Positions 28,009 to 36,880 are shown, counted from the first letter of the stretch. The stretch is 64,000 bases of DNA from Mesorhizobium japonicum MAFF 303099 (GCF_000009625.1 NC_002678.2:6356001-6420000); one strand, 5' to 3'. Notes: generated from the sequence alone by a model not told the origin. Made by a program: numbers and translations.

Positions 28009-28884
28009 CTAGGAGAGCGCCCGCAGCTTCGCCTTGACCTCGAGAAAATCCCGCCATGCCAGCTTCTTGTGCGCGGGCGTTCGCAGGAGATAGGCCGGAT
28101 GCAGCGTCGGCATGGCCGGAATGGCGATGCCCGAGGCGGTGGTGTGGACACGCCAGTTGCCGCGCAGCCGCAAAATACCTTCCGAGGTGTTGAGCAAGGT
28201 CTTGGCCGACGGTCCGCCGAGATTGACCAGCACCTTGGGATTGACCAGTTCGATCTGCCGCTCGATGAACGGCCGGCAGATCTCGGTCTCATGCGGCGTC
28301 GGCGTGCGGTTGCCCGGCGGCCGCCACGGAATGACGTTGGCGATGTAGACCGAAGTGCGGTCGAGCCCGATCGCGGCCAGCATGCGATCGAGCAGCCGGC
28401 CCGAGCGGCCGACGAAGGGCAGCCCCTCAATATCCTCGTCGCGGCCCGGCGCTTCGCCCACCAGCATCACCGCGGCGTCCGGGTTTCCATCGGCGAAGAC
28501 CAGGTTCTTGGCGGTGGCCTTGAGATTGCAGCCGTCGAAGGCAGCCATGTGCTGGCGCAACTCGTCCAGGGTCGTTGCGGTTGTCGCCAACTGGCGCGCA
28601 AGCGCCGCCTGAGCCTCGTCTGGCACGGCGGCGACCGATGAACGCGCCGGTGGCGCATCCGGAACCTTGCTTGCATCCAGTCCGGGCGGTGCCGCTGGCC
28701 GCTCCGGTGCCTTCTCTTCGCGAGGTGGCGCCACCGGCGCCGGCGCGCGCTCGACAGGTCTCGGCGCCGCCTCGGCGAAGCGGTTCACCGGAGCGTCTTC
28801 CAGCGCCTCGTCGACGCCGGCGCTGGCATAGAAGGCCAGGATGTCGGCAATATCGGTCGGGCTGTTGGGGGAGGCGGCGGTCAT
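28009..28884 (-). CDS. Uracil-DNA glycosylase, family 4-like
   Basis: The 291-residue enzyme has a long Pro/Ala-rich N-terminal extension (about 1-105), then the catalytic domain with GEAPGRDED (143-151), NVIPWRPPGNR (183-193) and HPAYLLR (262-268). It removes uracil from DNA for base-excision repair. Family 4 enzymes normally bind a 4Fe-4S cluster through four cysteines; only Cys119 and Cys203 are present at likely ligand positions. TTG 28920 and ATG 28905 are alternative starts. Confidence 0.85.
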   Translation of the reverse strand: MTAASPNSPTDIADILAFYASAGVDEALEDAPVNRFAEAAPRPVERAPAPVAPPREEKAPERPAAPPGLDASKVPDAPPARSSVAAVPDEAQAALARQLATTATTLDELRQHMAAFDGCNLKATAKNLVFADGNPDAAVMLVGEAPGRDEDIEGLPFVGRSGRLLDRMLAAIGLDRTSVYIANVIPWRPPGNRTPTPHETEICRPFIERQIELVNPKVLVNLGGPSAKTLLNTSEGILRLRGNWRVHTTASGIAIPAMPTLHPAYLLRTPAHKKLAWRDFLEVKAKLRALS

Positions 28885-28935
28885 GGCGCGCACATTCGTC
28901 CCCATGGCCGAAATTTGCAAGACCGGCGGCTTTCC

Positions 28936-29580
28936 CTATCCCGTCGGAATGCGCGGGTCTTGCACCAGATAGAAGGTCCATCGCGGCGTGTAATCCGTCA
29001 TCAGGAACTCGAAGCTGACGGTCTTCAGCGGGTCTACCTTGCCGTTCTTGAACAGCAGCCGGTCATAAGGCTCAAACTCCCTGTCGAAATCGGCGAAATT
29101 GCTCGACCAGATATTGTCGGGCGTCTTGTTGCGTTGGTCGAAGGAAAGCCCGTCACCAAACACGCTCGGCTGATCCAATATCTCCTGGAGCTCGAACTGG
29201 AATTCGATCCAGGCCTGGCCGCTGTTGTTGAGCACGTTGATGCGCATATACATGATGCCATTGGCGAATTCGCCCGCCTTGCCGAATGTCTGGATCGGCT
29301 TTGTCGTGCGGATGGTCAGCGTCACCGGCGTTGCCGAATTCAGCTCTTCGGTGATGACCAGCGGATCGTCCTTGGTTCCGATGCCGGAGGCTCCGGTGAT
29401 GCGGAAGCCGCCAAGCTCGTCGGAGAAGGAGTAGGCGCCTGTCGCCCAGACCTTCACCTCGTTCGCGGCAGCGTGCCCCGGTGCCGCCATCAGAAGGGCC
29501 AGAAGAATCGCCCGGCAGGCCCGGCCGGGCGGGAAAAGAAAGCGCGTCGAAGAAAAGCCCGCTGGCCCAGGAAAGCGCAT
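28936..29580 (-). CDS. Secreted protein of unknown function
   Basis: The 214-residue product has an N-terminal export signal (about 1-42, ending PGHAAANE) and a beta-rich mature domain with segments such as TPVTLTIRTTKPI and QAWIEFQFELQEI. I do not recognise the family. The frame continues upstream to 29985 with typical shadow composition; ATG 29580 at the signal peptide is the sensible start. It is divergent from the ETF-ubiquinone oxidoreductase region. Confidence 0.65.
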   Translation of the reverse strand: MRFPGPAGFSSTRFLFPPGRACRAILLALLMAAPGHAAANEVKVWATGAYSFSDELGGFRITGASGIGTKDDPLVITEELNSATPVTLTIRTTKPIQTFGKAGEFANGIMYMRINVLNNSGQAWIEFQFELQEILDQPSVFGDGLSFDQRNKTPDNIWSSNFADFDREFEPYDRLLFKNGKVDPLKTVSFEFLMTDYTPRWTFYLVQDPRIPTG

Positions 29581-29590
29581 GGCGGGAAGT

Positions 29591-29737
29591 ATGGCCGATA
29601 AGCAAGCCGCCGAACAATTAAAAAACGCAGGCGTGGTCGGTCTTATCGGGCGCAAATGCCTGCCGTGCCGCAAGATGCGCGACTTTTTGGCCAAAACCGC
29701 ATTGTCACGTCTGCGCCGGTTTCCTGTCGCCAATTGA
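29591..29737 (+). CDS. Possible microprotein with CxxC motif
   Basis: A 48-codon frame begins with ATG preceded closely by GGGAAG and encodes a Lys/Arg-rich peptide with one CLPC pair near residue 24. It is divergent from the secreted protein and ends 63 bp before the ETF-QO start. The short length and lack of recognised homologs keep confidence low. Confidence 0.22.
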   Translation: MADKQAAEQLKNAGVVGLIGRKCLPCRKMRDFLAKTALSRLRRFPVAN

Positions 29738-29800
29738 TGCGCTATGCAGCGCAGGAGCCAGCAAGATACGCAACAGCGGCAAGCCAGTGCGGAGGGGTTG

Positions 29801-31480
29801 ATGAGCGATATCGAACGCGAAAGCATGGAATTCGACGTGGTCATCGTCGGTGCGGGTCCGGCCGGCCTTGCCGCGGCCATCCGCCTCAAGCAGGTCAATC
29901 CCGAGCTTTCCGTCGTCGTGCTGGAAAAGGGCGGCGAGGTCGGCGCCCATATCCTCTCTGGCGCCGTGGTCGATCCGATCGGCATCGACCGTCTGCTGCC
30001 GGGTTGGCGCGAGGAGGAAGGTCATCCTTTCAAGACGCCGGTCACTGCGGATCATTTCCTGGTGCTCGGCCCTGCCGGCTCGTTTCGCCTGCCCAACATA
30101 TTGATGCCGCCGCTGATGAACAATCACGGCAACTACATCGTCTCGCTCGGCAATGTCTGCCGGTGGCTGGCCGGCAAGGCCGAGGCGCTCGGTGTCGAGA
30201 TCTATCCGGGCTTTGCCGCCGCAGGCCTGCTCTACAATGAGGAAGGCGCAGTCACCGGCGTCGTCACCGGCGACATGGGCGTCGAGAAGGACGGCACGCA
30301 TGGGCCGGGCTTCGCGCCGGGCATGGCGCTGATGGGCAAATATGTGCTGATCGGCGAAGGCGCGCGCGGCTCGCTCGCCAAGCAGTTGATCGCCAAATAC
30401 AAACTTTCCGACGGCCGCGAGCCAGGCAAATACGGCATCGGTCTCAAGGAACTCTGGCAAGTCAAGCCGGAGAACCACCGGCCGGGCCTGGTCCAGCATT
30501 CCTTCGGCTGGCCGCTCGACATGAAGACCGGCGGTGGCTCCTTCCTCTACCATCTCGAGGACAACCAGGTGGCGGTCGGCTTCGTCCTCCACCTCAATTA
30601 CAAGAACCCCTATCTGTCGCCCTTCGAGGAATTCCAGCGTTTCAAGACCCATCCGGCAATCAGGGGCACGTTCGAGGGCGCCAAGCGGCTCGGCTATGGC
30701 GCGCGCGCCATCACCGAGGGCGGCTGGCAGTCGGTGCCGAAACTGTCGTTCCCCGGCGGCGCGCTGATGGGTTGCGCTGCCGGCTTCGTCAACGTGCCGC
30801 GCATCAAGGGCTCCCACAATGCCGTGCTGTCGGGCATGCTGGCGGCCGAACATGTCGCCGAGGCTATTGGCGCCGGCCGCGCCAATGACGAGCTCTCTTC
30901 CTACGAGCAAGCCTGGCGGGCGACCGACATCGGCAAGGATTTGAAGAAGGTGCGCAACGTCAAGCCGCTGTGGTCGCGCTTCGGCACCATCGTCGGCGTC
31001 GGTCTTGGTGGCCTCGACATGTGGCTGAACACGCTGTTCGGCAACTCGCCCTTCGGCACGCTGAAGCACGGCAAGGCCGACTATGCCACGCTCGAGCCCG
31101 CCGCCCAGCACAAGAAGATCGCCTATCCGAAGCCTGATGGCGTGCTGACCTTCGACCGCCTGTCCTCGGTGTTCCTGTCCAACACCAATCACGAAGAGAA
31201 CGAGCCGGTCCATCTGCTGGTCGCCGATATGGAACTGCAGAAGCGATCCGAACACGATGTCTTTGCCGGGCCTTCGACCCGCTATTGCCCGGCCGGCGTC
31301 TATGAATGGGTCGACAAGGACGGCAACACCGCCGCCGATCCGGCGGCGCAAGACGTCCGCTTCGTCATCAACGCGCAGAACTGCGTCCACTGCAAGACTT
31401 GCGATATCAAGGATCCGAACCAGAACATCAACTGGGTGCCGCCGCAAGGCGGCGAGGGTCCGGTCTACCAGGGCATGTGA
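29801..31480 (+). CDS. etfD: Electron transfer flavoprotein-ubiquinone oxidoreductase
   Basis: The 559-residue enzyme has an N-terminal FAD site (VGAGPAGLAAAIRL), an ubiquinone-binding membrane-surface region, and a C-terminal 4Fe-4S ferredoxin-like site with YCPAG and CVHCKTC. It passes electrons from acyl-CoA dehydrogenases through ETF to ubiquinone, so it serves the isovaleryl-CoA dehydrogenase encoded at 48061-49224. ATG 29801 with GGAGG about 5 bp upstream is preferred to the longer frame from 29744. Confidence 0.93.
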   Translation: MSDIERESMEFDVVIVGAGPAGLAAAIRLKQVNPELSVVVLEKGGEVGAHILSGAVVDPIGIDRLLPGWREEEGHPFKTPVTADHFLVLGPAGSFRLPNILMPPLMNNHGNYIVSLGNVCRWLAGKAEALGVEIYPGFAAAGLLYNEEGAVTGVVTGDMGVEKDGTHGPGFAPGMALMGKYVLIGEGARGSLAKQLIAKYKLSDGREPGKYGIGLKELWQVKPENHRPGLVQHSFGWPLDMKTGGGSFLYHLEDNQVAVGFVLHLNYKNPYLSPFEEFQRFKTHPAIRGTFEGAKRLGYGARAITEGGWQSVPKLSFPGGALMGCAAGFVNVPRIKGSHNAVLSGMLAAEHVAEAIGAGRANDELSSYEQAWRATDIGKDLKKVRNVKPLWSRFGTIVGVGLGGLDMWLNTLFGNSPFGTLKHGKADYATLEPAAQHKKIAYPKPDGVLTFDRLSSVFLSNTNHEENEPVHLLVADMELQKRSEHDVFAGPSTRYCPAGVYEWVDKDGNTAADPAAQDVRFVINAQNCVHCKTCDIKDPNQNINWVPPQGGEGPVYQGM

Positions 31481-31616
31481 CCTCGCGCGGCCGGCGGTTT
31501 CGGCCTCGGCGGCAAGAAAATGCAGGTAGGGCTGGCCGCGAGGGCATGCAGGCCAGCAGAAACGTTGAAACGGCCACCGGTCTATGGTTCCTTCTCTGGA
31601 GATAGGGAGAAGGCCG

Positions 31617-32213
31617 ATGCGCCGGACAGTTCTGACATGCCTCGTCGCCATCGGGGCGCTGTTTGCGCCACAGGCCTCAGCCGGCACCAGGGCAGTGATC
31701 CAGACGCTGACCTACGACGTCACGGGAAGCTCGGGCGCCGCCCTCGTCGACGCGATGGACAGAAAAGGCCCCCGGCACGGCTTCATGACGCATGCCATCG
31801 CCACAACCGCCTATACCGTCGACTGGGACCTCGACGCCGGCCAGGGCAACGGCTTCTGCCGGATACGTGGGGTCAATGGCACGCTCAATCTTTCCTACAC
31901 CTTCCCGCACCTTGCCCCGCCCGCCACGCCGGCGCTGAAGAGGCGCTGGAACAGGTTTTTCGCAGGTGTTCGCGCCCATGAGGAAACACATGGGCGCATT
32001 GCCAGGGAGATGATGCGCGCTACGGAAAAGTCGATAACCGGCTTGCGGATCGCCAACGATCCGTCCTGCTACAAGGCGCGCCGCGAAGCTCAGCTTCGCA
32101 TCCGGGCCGTCTATGCCGAATATGAGGCCAAACAAATCGCCTTCGATCGGCGCGAACACAGCAGTGGCGGCCATGTCGAACATCTGATCGCTGCCTTGAC
32201 CGGAAAACCATGA
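31617..32213 (+). CDS. DUF922 predicted secreted zinc-dependent protease
   Basis: The 198-residue product has a signal peptide (about 1-22, ending APQASA) and a domain with the putative zinc site HEETH (121-125) in a helix, as in DUF922 proteins. Activity has not been shown for most members. ATG 31617 follows a GGGAGA ribosome site. It is convergent with the EEP-family gene, and no clear terminator lies between them. Confidence 0.75.
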   Translation: MRRTVLTCLVAIGALFAPQASAGTRAVIQTLTYDVTGSSGAALVDAMDRKGPRHGFMTHAIATTAYTVDWDLDAGQGNGFCRIRGVNGTLNLSYTFPHLAPPATPALKRRWNRFFAGVRAHEETHGRIAREMMRATEKSITGLRIANDPSCYKARREAQLRIRAVYAEYEAKQIAFDRREHSSGGHVEHLIAALTGKP

Positions 32214-32253
32214 ACCGAGTGATCCGGTCAGCGCCGTGGCGCGCGAGCTTCGC

Positions 32254-33330
32254 TCAGCCGCGCGGCTTGGCCGACAAGTCGCTCGCCGCGAGCGCTGTGG
32301 CGTGGCCATTCTCGGGCTGCTTGTCGTCAGAGCGCAGCGTGAACTCGACCAGCACCGGCAGATGGTCGGAGCCGGTGTCCTCCAGCCGCTGCGAAGACAG
32401 GATCGTCAGCCCGCCCTTGCTGAACACCTGGTCGATCGGCAGGCCCGCATAGCGGCGCAGGACGTCGGGCAGCGTCCGGTGAATCCAGGTCGGGCCGGCC
32501 GATGGCATAAGTGTCAGCCCGCCGAGAGCCGCGACCCGCCGCACCGCCGCACTCCACGGCACGGCGTTGCAATCGCCTGCCATGATCGCGGTCTGGCCCA
32601 GCCCGGCCAATGTCTGCGCCAGTTCGCCGATCTGCCAGTATTGCTCCTTCGGCCACGGCCAGCTCAAATGAATCGCGGCGACATCGACCTCGATCCCGCC
32701 GAAGTCGATGGTGGCGGTCGCCATCGCACCGCGCGGCTCGCAGCGTGGCGCGGTGCCGGCCACGAACGGCCTGCGCGATAGCAACGCAACCCCGAACATG
32801 CCGTTCGGGTAGGGGCAAAGGATGCGATACGGATAGGCGCTGGCGATGAAGCCAAGCTCTGTCGTCCACATCTGCGACACCTCATCGAGGGTGATCACGT
32901 CCGGGTTGGTGCGACCGATCAGGGAGAGCACTTTCTTCGGTGTCGGGTTGTTGAAGCGCAAATTCATCTGCAGCAGGCTGTAGACGGCTTGATCGGCGGG
33001 CTTGGCAACCGCCGGCTGCGGCCAAAGCCTCGGCAGGGCGCTTGCCGTCGTGGCCAGGCAGGCGATGGCAAAGAGCAGCCCCGCTGCAGCTTGCAGCCGA
33101 AACGAGCTGGCAAGCAGCGGCAGTGCCAGAAGCGCCATGAGCACGCTGAAGTGAATGCGGAAATGCGAGAAGGAATCGAAAGCCGGATGCAGCGTGCCGA
33201 AGAACCCGGCCAACAGCGCGGCCGACAATGCCGTCATCGCCAGGAATGCCAACCCAGCCGTCATTTTCAAGCGCGCGCCTGTCATCATCGAGGTCGTGTC
33301 TGCCGAATGCCGCCTGACGATCCGTTCCAT
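32254..33330 (-). CDS. Membrane-anchored endonuclease/exonuclease/phosphatase family protein
   Basis: The 358-residue protein has three N-terminal membrane segments (about 24-47, 60-75 and 82-98) followed by an EEP domain with LLQMNLRFNN, VITLDEVSQ, AIHLSWPW, GDCNAV and the C-terminal SDHLPVLV motif that holds the catalytic Asp-His. Substrate could be a nucleic acid or phospholipid; family members outside the nucleases are common. Several in-frame ATGs near the start (for example residue 15) are alternatives. Confidence 0.8.
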   Translation of the reverse strand: MERIVRRHSADTTSMMTGARLKMTAGLAFLAMTALSAALLAGFFGTLHPAFDSFSHFRIHFSVLMALLALPLLASSFRLQAAAGLLFAIACLATTASALPRLWPQPAVAKPADQAVYSLLQMNLRFNNPTPKKVLSLIGRTNPDVITLDEVSQMWTTELGFIASAYPYRILCPYPNGMFGVALLSRRPFVAGTAPRCEPRGAMATATIDFGGIEVDVAAIHLSWPWPKEQYWQIGELAQTLAGLGQTAIMAGDCNAVPWSAAVRRVAALGGLTLMPSAGPTWIHRTLPDVLRRYAGLPIDQVFSKGGLTILSSQRLEDTGSDHLPVLVEFTLRSDDKQPENGHATALAASDLSAKPRG

Positions 33331-33396
33331 CTGCTTATCGGCCGAATTGCGGCCTGGGCAAGACGACGAAATGCCTCGCCCAGGCGCTGCGGCCGC

Positions 33397-34902
33397 CTAT
33401 TGGAACGCTGTCTCCGAAAAGCTCCGGAGCTTGCGCGAATGCAGCCGCTCCATCGGCATCTCGGCCAGCTTCTCCATCGCCCTGATGCCGATGGTCAGGT
33501 GCTGCGCCACCTGCCGCTTGTAGAACTCCGTCGCCATGCCCGGCAGTTTCAACTCGCCATGCAGCGGCTTGTCGGAAACGCACAGCAGCGTGCCGTAGGG
33601 CACGCGGAAGCGGAAGCCATTGGCGGCGATCGTCGCCGATTCCATGTCGAGCGCGATGGCGCGCGACTGCGACAGGCGCTGCACCGGTCCGCGCTGGTCG
33701 CGCAGTTCCCAGTTGCGGTTGTCGATGGTGGCGACCGTGCCGGTGCGCATGATGCGCTTCAGATCGTAGCCGGACAGGCCGGTGACTTCGGCGACCGCTT
33801 CCTGCAGCGCAACCTGGATTTCCGCCAGCGGCGGGATCGGCACCCAGACCGGAAGGTCGTCGTCCAGCACATGGTCCTCGCGCACATAGGCATGCGCCAG
33901 CACATAGTCGCCGAGCGCCTGGGTGTTGCGCAGCCCGGCGCAATGGCCAAGCATCACCCAGGCATGCGGCCTCAGCACGGCGATATGGTCGGTGATCGTC
34001 TTGGCATTGGAAGGGCCAACACCAATGTTGACCATTGTGATGCCGCCATGGTTCGGCTTTTTCAGGTGATAGGCCGGCATCTGCGGAAGGCGCTGCGGCC
34101 CAACGCCTTCGCTAGGCGAACTCTGCCCGGCTTTGGTCACGACATTGCCCGGCTCTACGAATTCCGCGTAACCGCCACCGCCCTTCTCCATCAGGTCGCG
34201 GGCGCGGGCGACGAATTCGTCGATGTAGAACTGGTAGTTGGTGAACAGCACGAAGTTCTGGAAATGCTGCGGGCTGGTTGCCGTATAATGCGTCATGCGG
34301 TGCAGCGAATAGTCGATGCGCTGCGCCGTGAACGGCGCCAGCGGCCTTGGTTCGCCGAAGGCCACCTCGAACGTGCCGTTGGCGATCTGGTCGTCGGTGC
34401 CGTCGAGATCCGGCACGTCGAACAGGTCGCGGATCGGCCGCTTGATGCGCTCCGCGGCGGCCCCGTCGACGTAAGTTCCCTCCAAGAAGGCGAAATGCAG
34501 CGGAATGGGCGTGGTCGATTCCGAAACCGTGACCGAGACACCGTGGTTGCGCATGATGAGGCGCAGCTGTTCGATCAGGTAGCGCTCGAACAGCTGCGGC
34601 TGTGTGATCGTGGTGGCGAAATGGCCGGGTGTCGGCATATGGCCGTAGGCTTGGCGCGAGTCGACCTGGGTGAACGAACTCGTGGTGACGCCGATCTCGG
34701 GGTAGAAGGCGCGGTAGCGCTTGCTGCTGTCTCCGCCGGCCGACGCCAGGGCCGCGAAGGCGTCGCGCAGGAACTTGGTGTTGCGATCGTAAAGCCGCTG
34801 CAGTGCGGCGACGGCTTTTTCGGCGCTGTCGAAGCTTTGCCGGCCAAAAGGCTCGGGCATGACGACGGATTCGATGGCTTGAGGGTAGATTCGCTTTTCC
34901 AT
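33397..34902 (-). CDS. amn: AMP nucleosidase
   Basis: The 501-residue enzyme hydrolyses AMP to adenine and ribose 5-phosphate, regulating adenylate pools. It shows an N-terminal regulatory domain and a C-terminal nucleoside-phosphorylase-like domain with NIGVGPSNAKTITDHIA, MLGHCAGLR and the nucleotide-binding ALDMESATIAANGFRFRVPYG region. Length matches the bacterial family. It is transcribed on the same strand as the EEP gene downstream, 66 bp away. Confidence 0.93.
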   Translation of the reverse strand: MEKRIYPQAIESVVMPEPFGRQSFDSAEKAVAALQRLYDRNTKFLRDAFAALASAGGDSSKRYRAFYPEIGVTTSSFTQVDSRQAYGHMPTPGHFATTITQPQLFERYLIEQLRLIMRNHGVSVTVSESTTPIPLHFAFLEGTYVDGAAAERIKRPIRDLFDVPDLDGTDDQIANGTFEVAFGEPRPLAPFTAQRIDYSLHRMTHYTATSPQHFQNFVLFTNYQFYIDEFVARARDLMEKGGGGYAEFVEPGNVVTKAGQSSPSEGVGPQRLPQMPAYHLKKPNHGGITMVNIGVGPSNAKTITDHIAVLRPHAWVMLGHCAGLRNTQALGDYVLAHAYVREDHVLDDDLPVWVPIPPLAEIQVALQEAVAEVTGLSGYDLKRIMRTGTVATIDNRNWELRDQRGPVQRLSQSRAIALDMESATIAANGFRFRVPYGTLLCVSDKPLHGELKLPGMATEFYKRQVAQHLTIGIRAMEKLAEMPMERLHSRKLRSFSETAFQ

Positions 34903-34976
34903 GGCTCAATATAGAGACTTGGACGGGCGGTTGGGAGGGGGCTCGCCGCCGAAGGCGCCCAAAGCGCCATTTTTCT

Positions 34977-35171
34977 TTATCCCCGCTGCAGGCTGACCAG
35001 CAGCACAAAACCCACGCCGGACTTCCTCAGGGCCGGCGCCTCGATCGTCGAGCCGGTATCGGCGCGCATCATCGGCACCGCCAGGACCGGAGCGGCCAGA
35101 AGCACCAGGATAAGCGCCGCCCGCGGCAGCAGCCGGAGGGTCTTGAGGGTGTTGGCGGCGATGCGGTCCAT
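34977..35171 (-). CDS. Small predicted membrane or exported protein (64 aa)
   Basis: The 64-residue product has a basic N-terminus and one hydrophobic segment (about 15-34, LPRAALILVLLAAPVLAV), then a polar tail. The ribosome site is weak. It follows a 51-residue membrane protein gene by 39 bp on the same strand, and the two may form a small operon. No family is recognised. Confidence 0.45.
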   Translation of the reverse strand: MDRIAANTLKTLRLLPRAALILVLLAAPVLAVPMMRADTGSTIEAPALRKSGVGFVLLVSLQRG

Positions 35172-35210
35172 GATCTCTGAGCTTTTCTTTTCGAGGTCCG
35201 GTTCGTTGTT

Positions 35211-35366
35211 TCAGTGGCGAAGATTGGTCGGGCAGGCGAGGCGGCATATTCTGGTGGCTTCGTCCCAGGAGCGGGGCGAACGGCCCGCTTCGGCGACGAG
35301 GATGGCGAAGAACATTCCAAACAGGCTCATCAGCAGGCAGACGATGGTGAAGCGGCGAGCAAGCAT
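35211..35366 (-). CDS. Small predicted membrane protein (51 aa)
   Basis: The frame encodes 51 residues with one hydrophobic segment (about 6-25, FTIVCLLMSLFGMFFAILVA) and a C-terminal part with two cysteines (RICRLACP). A strong AAGGAG ribosome site lies 10 bp before the ATG (35377-35382), which supports translation despite the short length. Function is unknown; the cysteine-rich end could bind metal or form a disulfide. Confidence 0.55.
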   Translation of the reverse strand: MLARRFTIVCLLMSLFGMFFAILVAEAGRSPRSWDEATRICRLACPTNLRH

Positions 35367-35532
35367 TGGGTCGTGTCTCCTTCAACACGCTGGAGAATGC
35401 CCCAATGCCTCTGAACCGGCTCTGATGCCGGCGTTCATCTGGGGTTCAAATTGATTGACGGGATCTGGGCCGGTCGTCGTCGCCAGCGCGGCCACCGGCA
35501 GCGGGGGCAAGAGCCCCAAGGCTTGACATACC

Positions 35533-35565
35533 GATGAAACGAAAACGGGGCCCGTCGGGCCCCGT
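35533..35565 (-). terminator. Terminator after the DUF2147 gene
   Basis: A 9-bp stem (ACGGGGCCC / GGGCCCCGT) with a 3-base loop is followed on the minus strand by TTTTCGTTT. It lies 25 bp after the DUF2147 stop. Confidence 0.75.
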
Positions 35566-35589
35566 CAGGATGTCACAAGGATAGGCCGA

Positions 35590-35931
35590 TCAGAGCTTGT
35601 GCCAGGTCTGGCTCTTGCAGATCAGTCCGCCCAGCACGCAGCCGCTCATCTTGAGCGCGGTGCCCGACAACGTCGCCTTGCCCGAATAGGTCTTGTCGTT
35701 TGCAGGATCGGTGATGCTGCCGGCATATTTGTTGTCGCCCGCCGCCTTGAGCGAGCCGATCGTCTTGCCGGCATATTTGCCCGATTTGAGCGTGATGGAA
35801 AACGAGTCGCTGCCTGATATGGCCGCTGTATCGCCGGCTTGCGTTTTCCAATTGCCCTCGATCGGATCGGCCCACGCCGCACCCGCCATGATCAATGTGG
35901 CTGCAAGAGCCAGGCTCACTTTTCGAAACAT
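35590..35931 (-). CDS. DUF2147-like small secreted protein
   Basis: The 113-residue product has a signal peptide (about 1-20, ending GAAWA) and a mature domain with DPIEGNWKT, a KYAGKTIGSLKA stretch, KTYSGKATLSG and the C-terminal MSGCVLGGLICKSQTWHKL with two cysteines, typical of DUF2147. Function is unknown. ATG 35931 follows GGGAG; the longer frame upstream lacks a start signal. It is divergent from the Sel1-like gene across a 438-bp region that holds a 22-bp palindrome. Confidence 0.8.
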   Translation of the reverse strand: MFRKVSLALAATLIMAGAAWADPIEGNWKTQAGDTAAISGSDSFSITLKSGKYAGKTIGSLKAAGDNKYAGSITDPANDKTYSGKATLSGTALKMSGCVLGGLICKSQTWHKL

Positions 35932-36369
35932 GTCTTGCTCCCTTTGGATGGCCGGCCGAATTCTCCGCCTCGCCGGTCTGCCGCTTACGCAAACGTAAGC
36001 TAATCCAGCTCCCGGCAAAACAAAAGCGGTGCCGCAACGGAAGACTTTGGGATTTTGAAGCCGCCTGAATTGGCGCCGTCGGCGGGGAAATGAAAACGAC
36101 CGGCACGTGCTGTTTGTTTCCCGTGGTTAGCGGAGTGTTGATCGAGGCTCGGAAAGTTTTCGTCAAATTTGACGAAAATCGGCTGAATTGCTGGCTTCGT
36201 ATCCTTAACGAATTTCCGCGTTTACCTCTTGTTTTAGCTTTGTTTTCCTCAAATTAAGCACGCCATTTAACGACGGATTCAAGCCTGATCGGCATTCTCG
36301 AAAGCATCGAAAGAGCGGCCCGGACAAGACGAACGGAGGCAGCTCTCGGGAGCCAGACAGGGGACTAAA
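35932..36369. other. Divergent promoter region with 22-bp palindrome
   Basis: This 438-bp gap separates the DUF2147 gene (minus) and the Sel1-like gene (plus). It has no convincing gene, is less GC-rich than its surroundings in the part 36160-36270, and contains a perfect 22-bp palindrome at 36157-36178. Promoters for both genes are expected here. Confidence 0.6.
36157..36178. promoter_or_regulatory. Perfect 22-bp palindrome, probable operator
   Basis: The half-site TTTTCGTCAAA is joined directly to its complement, giving an uninterrupted dyad of 22 bp with a GTCAAATTTGAC core. This symmetry and AT-rich core are typical of a dimeric repressor or activator site. It lies 192 bp before the Sel1-like start and 226 bp before the DUF2147 start. 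Confidence 0.65.
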
Positions 36370-36636
36370 ATGGCACGTTTTGAAATGCTTGAAGCAGGTT
36401 TCGGCGCCATGGGGGCAACTGCCCAGGCCGACATTCTTTTCGAACTGGGCATGATGTATGCGACCGGCCGCGATTGCGAGACCGACGTCGTTGCCGCCCA
36501 CAAATGGTTCAACATCGCCGCCATCAAGGGCTCGGCCCGCGCCGCGGAACTGCGCTCGGAACTGTCGGCCGCCATGTCGAAGGTCGAGATCGCCAAGGCG
36601 CTGCGCGAAGCCCGCGAATGGATGACCATGCACTAA
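36370..36636 (+). CDS. Sel1-like repeat protein (88 aa)
   Basis: The 88-residue protein contains one Sel1-type helical repeat (about 22-58, LGMMYATGR ... AAHKWFNIAAIKGSARA) flanked by helices. Such repeats mediate protein contacts. No signal peptide is present, so it is cytoplasmic. It appears monocistronic, with a hairpin and terminator region downstream. Function is unknown. Confidence 0.75.
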   Translation: MARFEMLEAGFGAMGATAQADILFELGMMYATGRDCETDVVAAHKWFNIAAIKGSARAAELRSELSAAMSKVEIAKALREAREWMTMH

Positions 36637-36783
36637 AGTTCCGGCAGACGGGGACGCTCCGGCCAAGACCGCTTCAAGACGGTCGGGCCAAACAGGGATA
36701 AGGCTGCGCAGACAGCCAGGCCACAGGCTATCAACACCAAGAATGCGGCAGCCGGACAGGTCCAAGCCGTACGACGGACCATC

Positions 36784-36807
36784 ATCCGAAAGCATCGGTT
36801 TTCGGAT
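36784..36807. repeat. RIME-like palindrome half
   Basis: ATCCGAAA and TTTTCGGAT form a hairpin around 7 bases, matching the first palindrome type of the repeats at 43243-43283 and 49240-49283. Confidence 0.5.
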
Positions 36808-36880
36808 CAGGGCAGGGAAGACAGGGAAAGCAAAGTTGGGGTTCGCGGCGCGGGGGCGCTGGGGAAACAGCCCGATAGGC

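Noticed and set aside
29705..31687. Minus-strand frame opposite the ETF-QO gene (660 codons)
   Set aside because: No recognisable domain; the plus-strand gene is unambiguous.
32989..34914. Plus-strand frame opposite amn (641 codons)
   Set aside because: Low-complexity Arg/Gln-rich translation opposite a well-defined gene.
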